Source: Rhizobium hidalgonense (GTDB taxonomy: Bacteria > Pseudomonadota > Alphaproteobacteria > Rhizobiales > Rhizobiaceae). Taken from it: a DNA stretch of 64,000 bases. This document shows, piece after piece, positions 59,201 to 64,000 of this stretch (position 1 is the first letter of the stretch; each line of letters starts with the position of its first letter). Both the position numbers and the translations under genes were made by a program. The DNA lies in contig NZ_LODW01000056.1 in the NCBI RefSeq assembly GCF_002914525.1, positions 24,157 to 88,156 of the forward strand. The letters are read 5' to 3'. The notes beneath the pieces were generated by a model. That model ran no database searches. It was not told the origin of the DNA and saw only the letters and a list, made by a program, of their open reading frames with translations.

Positions 59201-61586
59201 CCCAGTTATAGCTCCAGCTCTCGCGGCCTGACGCCTTGAACCAGTGCTGGCCGCCATCGGTCGAAACTTCCACGCCGGCAATGATGCCGCCGCCGAAATC
59301 CTGCGCCGTGCCTGATATCGTCACATGCTGTCCTTCGAGGAAGCTTGCGCCGACGACCGGCGACGAGATGGACGAGGTCGGCTTCAGGGTGTCGGTCGAT
59401 TGGGTCGCGAGGATCAGGCTTGCATCGAGCGTCGTCGGCTGGATGCCCATGTCCGCGAACATGTTGACCATCGCCTGCTGGACGTTGCGATCGGTCGACG
59501 TTGTCGGGCCTTGGTGATTGTCGCTCAGACCCCAGGACCAGAAGACGGTGCCGGCGCCGAAGACCAGCGCGCCGCTTGCCGCACGGTACATGGTGAGGCT
59601 GTGGGTGGCGACTGCCGAACCGATGGTCGCGCCGTAATCGCGCAGATAGGTGTCGACCGACACCGACGAAAGCGACAGATTGACGAGCCCGGCCGGACGG
59701 AAGCCGTTCTCAACGTCGGAATCCCATTCGTAGCCGAGCAGGTTCTGCACCAGATTGTAGGTGTCGCCTTCATTCAGCTGGGAAACATCGGTATTGCGCC
59801 AGAAGCGCAGGTTCGAATAGTCGTAGGGGATGGAGATCGTGTCCTGACGGTAGCTGTCCACCTGGAACATCGTTCCCGTCAGCGCATTCTCCGGCTGTTG
59901 CCCAGGATCGGCATAACGCGGATCGCGCCAGGTGCCGGTGCCGACATTGCTCGGATCGGTGCTCGTGCCCCAGGTTTCCTTGTAGCAGACCATGGTGCGG
60001 TAGGCCTGGCCGGTGCCGTCAATGCTGCTTTCCCAGCGCACCTTCCAGTAGCACTCGTTGCCGCTCCAGAAGGCGAGATTGACGCCGGCATCACGCGCGG
60101 CCTCCACATTGCTGCGCTGCTCGGCCGACCAGTATTCGTCATGGCCGACCGAGAGATAGGCATCATGGTTGAGCAGCAGCGCGCCGCTGCGCGCCGCATC
60201 GACGCCGGAGATATAAGATACGTCGTAGCCGTTCTGCTCCAGCCACGAGATGGCGGAGGATTCGACGCCGAAGATATAATCATGCGAGCCGCCGACCGGG
60301 CTCGTATTGGTGATGATCGGTCTGTTGTAGCTGACCGCCGACGCGCGGCCGATCGCCTGCAGGCCGCAGCTGCAGTTCGGGGGCAGGTAGCCGATCATGG
60401 CGGCCGGATCGACGGGCACTTCGCCGTAATAGAGGCTGGCGCCGCCCCAGGCATTGTAGGCCTGCCATGTCGTATCGGAGGTCTGGAAGACGATATTGCT
60501 GTGCGAGGCGTCGTCGCGCACGACGAAGGGGATGATGCTTGCATCCTCGGTGCCATCCTCACGCACCAGCTTGGCGAAATAGACGCCGGAGACGGCGTCC
60601 GTCGGAATCTGCCAGCTCGCCGAAACCGACCAGTTGCCGCAATCGATGAGACCGAGCGACATGTCGACGATCGGATGCGGCTGTATCTGCGCCGTGGTCA
60701 GAGATTGTTCGATCGAGTCGACCTTGCGCGCGCCGTCCCCGCCATAATAGCCCATGCGGTAGATATCGATGCGGTAATGGGTGGAATCGGTGGCGATTTT
60801 GAAATCGACCGTCTGGCCGATATTCGTGCTGATTTCGGTGGCAAAACCCTGGATGGTGCCTTTGCCATCGCCCTCCAGGCCCCATTCGCTGATGTGGTTG
60901 CCCTGCTTCATGTTTTCGAGCGCGATCTTGTTGGGCGTCACCGCCGCCGCCGCCACCGGTGCTGCAAGCGCCGCAGGCGTCGCGGTCGAACCGGTGGAAC
61001 CGTCTTGGCTCGGCTCCAGCGAGATGGAGGCTATCGAGGTCTGAAGGCGCAATGACGTCGTGCCGGAACCGGCGGCAGGATCGGCCGACGGCGTGGTAGA
61101 GCCTGCCGTGCCGGCATCGCTGGTAACACCCGTCAGCACGGGAGCGGCAGGCAGTGTCGCAGCCTCCTGATACGGGTCCGGACCAAGCACAGTGCGCTCG
61201 GATGATGTGGTCGTCGTCTGTAACACCGTCGCAACCGACGCCGTCTTGGTGGACGGGTCCCGCGCGCCGCCCTCGCCCGCATGCGCGGGCATCGCCGTCG
61301 GTGGTATCGAGGCAGTCTCCACGCCGCTCGATGAGAACAGCGCGGCAGGCTGCATGATATTGCCGGTAAAGGAAGACGGACCTGTGAAGGAGAACGGGAC
61401 GGCGGCCCCGTCGGGATTGGCGAAGCCGCCGTTATTGGCAAAGCTTAGGGAACCATCGGTACTTGTGGAAGATACAACCGTCGCGGTTCCCAGCACTGCG
61501 CTCCAGGCTGAGGGTGCACGACAGATACTTAACGCTCCACCAAATGTACTCAGGTACTCACGGTTACTAACGCGAATTCTCCGCAT
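56262..61586 (-). CDS. Giant multidomain protein: dimethylformamidase-beta-like domain plus DUF4082 and cadherin-like repeats
   Basis: The protein has about 1,774 residues (start MRRIRVSNREYLSTFGG with AAGGGG upstream; ATG 61607 is an alternative). Order: Ser/Thr/Ala-rich N-terminus without a classical signal peptide (1-215); a domain like the catalytic C-terminal part of N,N-dimethylformamidase beta (about 217-715: YRIDIYRMGYYGGDGARKV, SVGHDEYWSAEQR, FWSGNECYWKVRW); an Ig-like domain (about 735-830); then four DUF4082 units (about 833-990, 1092-1245, 1350-1510, 1615-1774) alternating with three cadherin-like units (LVGNDTDPNGDALTI, LLANDTDADGDALSI, LLANDTDADGDPLVV). It is the likely substrate of the adjacent type I exporter, although no RTX nonapeptides are present. 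Confidence 0.85.
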   Translation of the reverse strand: MRRIRVSNREYLSTFGGALSICRAPSAWSAVLGTATVVSSTSTDGSLSFANNGGFANPDGAAVPFSFTGPSSFTGNIMQPAALFSSSGVETASIPPTAMPAHAGEGGARDPSTKTASVATVLQTTTTSSERTVLGPDPYQEAATLPAAPVLTGVTSDAGTAGSTTPSADPAAGSGTTSLRLQTSIASISLEPSQDGSTGSTATPAALAAPVAAAAVTPNKIALENMKQGNHISEWGLEGDGKGTIQGFATEISTNIGQTVDFKIATDSTHYRIDIYRMGYYGGDGARKVDSIEQSLTTAQIQPHPIVDMSLGLIDCGNWSVSASWQIPTDAVSGVYFAKLVREDGTEDASIIPFVVRDDASHSNIVFQTSDTTWQAYNAWGGASLYYGEVPVDPAAMIGYLPPNCSCGLQAIGRASAVSYNRPIITNTSPVGGSHDYIFGVESSAISWLEQNGYDVSYISGVDAARSGALLLNHDAYLSVGHDEYWSAEQRSNVEAARDAGVNLAFWSGNECYWKVRWESSIDGTGQAYRTMVCYKETWGTSTDPSNVGTGTWRDPRYADPGQQPENALTGTMFQVDSYRQDTISIPYDYSNLRFWRNTDVSQLNEGDTYNLVQNLLGYEWDSDVENGFRPAGLVNLSLSSVSVDTYLRDYGATIGSAVATHSLTMYRAASGALVFGAGTVFWSWGLSDNHQGPTTSTDRNVQQAMVNMFADMGIQPTTLDASLILATQSTDTLKPTSSISSPVVGASFLEGQHVTISGTAQDFGGGIIAGVEVSTDGGQHWFKASGRESWSYNWVVQASGTYTIMSRAVDDSVNMEAPSAGKQVTVSLPGTTGLWTLADKPAVEVAIDRDSVELGLRFQTTTAGSVEGIRFYKGFYNIGDHVVSLWSANGTLLATGVSVGESLSGWQTVMFSSPIQIAAGTTYVASYHSSGFYSSTSNYFTGGTYASGAVKAVDGGGVFAYGTTAGTFPGQSPGTGTNYWVDVVFDAGPNGAPVATDDTGFVISSNDTVSISIASLVGNDTDPNGDALTISAVSNAVNGTVTLNKQNGTVVFTPTNNYSGPASFTYTLSDGRGGTDQGGVSLTVNPGPAGETLFTSSEGPTGASFNDGQSMELGMKFVASASGMITGIRYYKAAGDTGAHTGSLWTAGGTLVATVTFADSGSVNGWQTATFANPLHIAAGTTYVASYSTTGSYVATADYFTSAHSNGSLTALAGSNGVYTVGGSAFPTSSYQSSNYWVDVVYNQATGNAVPVAANDNGYTTYSDTALSIAAASLLANDTDADGDALSITGVNGAVHGTVTYNGQTKTVTFTPAAGYTGAASFSYSISDGLGGTASATVSLTVGAPGGGTTSSLFTGADTSGVAAANDANSVELGVKFIASATGQITGLTYYKSAQDTGTHVGSLWTTSGQLLAQATFINETASGWQTVSFTQPINVTAGATYVASYHSNGFYSATSNYFTTDHTSGGLTAPSSASSGGNGLYAYGSGSLFPTASYNATNYWVDVLYQQGGAQNAVPVAANDSGFSTNTGTPITIQASVLLANDTDADGDPLVVTGVSSAVNGSVAWNAQAQTVTFTPTAGYSGPASFSYAIADGKGGTASAQVALTINGGQTGPEQNLFAANATPSTVSVNDNQQVNLGMKFQADTSGWITGIRFYKGADNTGPHNGYLWTVSGTLIGSVTFNNETASGWQTAQLTQQIAIQADTTYVVSYSSNGNYSATGNYFASDVTNGDLKAFGGSNGVYAYGAGGLFPTASYNSTNYYVDVAFKPQLAA

Positions 61587-61607
61587 CAGCGGCGTCCCCT
61601 TCCGCAT

Positions 61608-61935
61608 CGGCCGGCCCTTCGGCCGCTATAGCAAGAGGTTCATTCTGGCACCTTTGCCGAGGGAATGTACGACAGTAATCTGGGGTATGAGGGAGGTATT
61701 CCCTACGCCCATATGATGACCCTCAACGCAAACCCCAAGGTACGTCCGAGCGATCGCCTCTAATCCTGGCTAGAAATGCCCGGCCCACCAGCCGCACCGC
61801 TTTGCCTTGGCGAAACCAAAGTGGCTCCGGCGATGCTATGCTGCTGGTCTGCGTTTCCTCTCAATCGACCTTGACAAGATTGTCCAACTCGAGACGCTAT
61901 TCGGGTCGCAACGTCTTTGAAAAAACGAGGATAGG
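61608..61935. other. Divergent intergenic region
   Basis: About 330 bases lie between the giant protein gene (minus) and the small secreted protein (plus). A possible -35 TTGACA lies near 61870, within an imperfect inverted repeat (TTGACAA...TTGTCCAA). A GC-rich hairpin (GGCCGGCCCTTCGGCC, about 61609-61624) lies just upstream of the giant gene's first ATG. No other gene is seen. Confidence 0.4.
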
Positions 61936-62448
61936 ATGAGGTTCAGCAGACCGGCAGTCGCTGGCGTGGTTGGCGTGGCAGCGTGTATGTTTGGTGCGTG
62001 CCTTGCGGCATCGCCTGCGCTCACACAGGAAGTCGAGCCGCCGGCTCCATGGGTTAAGCTCACCAATTCGCATGCCGGAGCGGTCGGAACATGCTCAATG
62101 ATTGATGCGAGCGACATCGAGGCTTGTTACATGGTCCGGTGCGACGCCAAGAACGGTCTCATTTTCGAGATTGGCGATGCCACTGTTGGTGAGAACGGCC
62201 TGCGATTGGCGCGTTTCGAGATTGGGAGGTACAAAGAGACGATCCGCCTCGACGGCAACAGTCCCGATCGGCGAACGGTTGTTCTCTCAAGGCATCCGAA
62301 GCTGCTTGCCGCCCTCACATCTGGCGCTGATTTCGCCACTATGTTTGCCCTCAAGGCCGGTGAGATAGATTACAGCACCGGCTTTGAACTTACGGGGGCG
62401 CGAGAACAGATAGCTCGCGTGGCAAAGAGCTGCCCAACCAAGCCGTGA
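61936..62448 (+). CDS. Secreted hypothetical protein (possibly IalB-like)
   Basis: The 170-residue protein has a signal peptide (MRFSRPAVAGVVGVAACMFG) and probable cleavage near LAASPA or LTQEVE. The mature part carries five cysteines (in GTCSM, EACYM, VRCDAK and near the end SCPTKP, plus the signal region). A loose resemblance to invasion-associated locus B proteins is suggested by the spacing of Cys and by ALKAGEIDYSTGFELTGA, but I am not sure. It stands alone between the two DUF4082-CobW units, on the opposite strand. Confidence 0.55.
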   Translation: MRFSRPAVAGVVGVAACMFGACLAASPALTQEVEPPAPWVKLTNSHAGAVGTCSMIDASDIEACYMVRCDAKNGLIFEIGDATVGENGLRLARFEIGRYKETIRLDGNSPDRRTVVLSRHPKLLAALTSGADFATMFALKAGEIDYSTGFELTGAREQIARVAKSCPTKP

Positions 62449-62472
62449 CGACGCCAAGGTCCACCGCCTGAG

Positions 62473-63657
62473 CTACCAGGCCGGAAACGGATCTTCGAGG
62501 GTGGCCCAGTCGCGCGGATCGGTGCTGGCGAGGCATCCGTCCAGTGCCGTCCGCACACCTTTCTCGTCCATATCGACACCGATAAAAACCAATTCCTGCC
62601 GACGGTCGCCCCAGGCGCTGTCCCACCGGCTCTCGAGATGCTGACGAAACTGCTGATGGGGCGGCCAGTCGTGCCGGGGCACGGCTGCCCACCACAGCCC
62701 CATGGGCTCGCAGCGCCGCTGCACCCCGGCAGCCGACATCAGACCCACGTGACGCGGGCGGGTGGCAAGCCAGAAGTGGCCTTTGGCACGCATCACTCCC
62801 GGCCAGGGCTCGTCCAGAAATGCTCGAAACCGCATCGGATCGAAAGGGCGCCTCGTGCGATAGACAAAGCTCGAGACCCCGTATTCCTCCGTTTCGGGAA
62901 CATGGTCACCCGGACTGTACAGTTCCTTGTGCCATAACGGGTGGGCGGCGGCTTTTGCTTCGTCGAAGAGGCCCGTATTGAGGATGGTTGCAAGAGAAAC
63001 CTCGCCGAAGTCCGCCTCCACCTGGCGCGCATCCGGGTTGAGGGCAGCCACGACCATGCGGACTTCCGCGCGCATCTCCTCGCTCGCGTCCGAGATCTTG
63101 TTGATCACGACGATATCGGCAAACTCGATCTGGTCCACCAACAGGTCTATGAGTGTCCGTCGGTCTTCGCTGTCCCGCTGCATGCCGCGGTCGGCAAGCA
63201 GATCTGCGCTGCTGTAGTCGGCCAGGAGGCTTGCGGCGTCGACGACGGTCACCATCGTGTCGAGTTTCGCGAAATCGGAGAGCGAAACACCTTTCTCGTC
63301 GCAGAAGGAAAAGGTGGCCGCGATCGGGCATGGCTCGGCAATGCCGGTCCCTTCTATCAACAGATAGTCGTATCGGCCCTCTTCGGCCAGTCGCCGCACT
63401 TCCGCCAGGAGGTCGTCGCGCAGGGTGCAGCATATGCAGCCATTGCTGAGCTCGACCAATGTCTCCGTCGTATGCGACAGGTTGCAGCCGCCGTCCCGGA
63501 TGAGACTGGCGTCTATGTTCACCTCACTCATATCGTTGACGATGACGGCGACCCGCAGGCCCTCACGATTCATTAGCACGTGGCTGAGAAGCGTCGTCTT
63601 TCCGGCGCCGAGAAAGCCGGTGAGCACTGTCACGGGTAGCCGGTCGATCCCGTTCAT
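62473..63657 (-). CDS. CobW/COG0523-family GTPase (second copy)
   Basis: The 394-residue protein starts [20 protein letters not shown], with GGGAG six bases upstream; an ATG two codons earlier is possible. It is a close paralogue of the GTPase at 54966: same Walker A, CICC site, [25 protein letters not shown] and [12 protein letters not shown]. The base-recognition motif is INKISD, again with a shifted Asp. Unlike the first copy it ends at DPFPAW and lacks the His-rich tail. It follows a second DUF4082 gene by 102 bases. Confidence 0.88.
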   Translation of the reverse strand: MNGIDRLPVTVLTGFLGAGKTTLLSHVLMNREGLRVAVIVNDMSEVNIDASLIRDGGCNLSHTTETLVELSNGCICCTLRDDLLAEVRRLAEEGRYDYLLIEGTGIAEPCPIAATFSFCDEKGVSLSDFAKLDTMVTVVDAASLLADYSSADLLADRGMQRDSEDRRTLIDLLVDQIEFADIVVINKISDASEEMRAEVRMVVAALNPDARQVEADFGEVSLATILNTGLFDEAKAAAHPLWHKELYSPGDHVPETEEYGVSSFVYRTRRPFDPMRFRAFLDEPWPGVMRAKGHFWLATRPRHVGLMSAAGVQRRCEPMGLWWAAVPRHDWPPHQQFRQHLESRWDSAWGDRRQELVFIGVDMDEKGVRTALDGCLASTDPRDWATLEDPFPAW

Positions 63658-63759
63658 CGACATCTCCCGGATATGGACATTCGGGGCGGTCGTCGCCGCG
63701 GCGGGCATTTGCGTCGTATGAACCTCATTCCGATCCCGTTCCCAACCTTTCCCGATACC

Positions 63760-64000
63760 TCACGCGGCAAGCTGCGGCCGAAAGACCACGTCAGCATAAT
63801 AATTCGCTGAATTGAATGTGCTGGTCGGGAAGAGGCCTGCGGTGGCAGAGCCGCCATAGGCATAGAGGCCATTGCCGCTGGCCGGCGCCGTCAGAGGACC
63901 GTTCGTGACCGCGGCGGTGAAGAAGGCGTTGGTCGCCACATAGGCGCCTGTCGTGTGGTAGGAGGCGACATAGGTCGTGTTGGCGGCAATGGTGAAGGGC
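63760..64000 (-). CDS. Second DUF4082-repeat protein, C-terminal end only
   Basis: The gene runs out of the window; only the last 80 codons are visible, ending in FRPQLAA before the stop. The segment (TYVASYHTTGAYVATNAFF, GLYAYGGSATAGLFPTSTFN, SANYYADVVF) is the C-terminal half of a DUF4082 domain. It matches the end of the giant protein at 56262 (TNYYVDVAFKPQLAA). The same gene order, DUF4082 protein then CobW GTPase, is therefore repeated. Confidence 0.85.
   Translation of the reverse strand, partial: PFTIAANTTYVASYHTTGAYVATNAFFTAAVTNGPLTAPASGNGLYAYGGSATAGLFPTSTFNSANYYADVVFRPQLAA

Noticed and set aside
59325..61055. Plus-strand open frame of 576 codons opposite the giant protein
   Set aside because: The minus-strand frame encodes recognisable domains throughout; the plus frame is a codon-bias shadow.
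56262..61586. Tandem direct repeats in the DNA of the giant gene considered as a CRISPR-like or satellite array
   Set aside because: The repeats are protein-domain duplications (DUF4082 and cadherin-like) of several hundred bases each, in frame, not short regular repeats with spacers.

Overview
The window reads as part of a large plasmid from Rhizobium, most like the R. leguminosarum / R. etli group. Three things in the sequence support this. There is a complete repABC replication and partition cassette with its antisense RNA (about 33.0-37.0 kb). There is a thiC-thiO-thiS-thiG thiamine cluster behind a TPP riboswitch, and thiCOGE is known to be plasmid-borne in R. etli. There is also a VirB-type type IV secretion operon. 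The DNA is GC-rich and densely coding. No rRNA or tRNA gene and no CRISPR array was seen. The species assignment is an inference.

Layout. 0-0.8 kb: a DUF433 / PIN-domain toxin-antitoxin pair. 0.9-11.05 kb (minus strand): a type IV secretion operon in the order trbM-like, virB1, B2, B3, B4, B5, eexN, B6, B7, B8, B9, B10, B11, with a small winged-helix regulator diverging from its head. No virD4 or relaxase lies in the window. 11.5-15.4 kb: a hairpin-rich gap, then a DUF932 protein and a 719-residue ParB-like protein. 15.75-17.12 kb: an intact IS256-family element with a perfect 8-bp target duplication. 17.15-21.2 kb: a ParDE-type toxin-antitoxin pair, a recombinase-like HTH remnant, a membrane-anchored AraC regulator, an alpha/beta hydrolase and an orphan LuxR regulator. 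21.7-23.5 kb: a soluble double-PAS chemoreceptor.

23.7-32.9 kb: a sugar uptake and catabolism locus: ROK regulator, Gfo/Idh/MocA dehydrogenase, CUT1 ABC transporter, second ROK regulator, TIM-barrel isomerase and MalK-type ATPase. 33.0-37.0 kb: repABC. 37.1-44.7 kb: a second CUT1 system with a LacI regulator, a FucU/RbsD mutarotase and a ribokinase-type kinase. Its divergent control region carries two copies of the same palindromic operator. 44.8-45.6 kb: a small unknown gene and a GNAT acetyltransferase. 45.7-49.7 kb: riboswitch-controlled thiC-O-S-G, with thiE missing where it would be expected.

49.8-64 kb: the most unusual region. A type I secretion pair (ABC exporter and HlyD adaptor) sits with a 102-residue protein, a CobW-family GTPase and a protein of about 1,775 residues. 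The large protein carries an N,N-dimethylformamidase-beta-like domain followed by alternating DUF4082 and cadherin-like repeats. Just upstream, a second CobW GTPase follows the 3' end of a second DUF4082 protein, so the pair [DUF4082 protein + CobW GTPase] is present twice beside one exporter. I consider this the best candidate for an undescribed system: a metallochaperone-linked secreted enzyme or adhesin locus.
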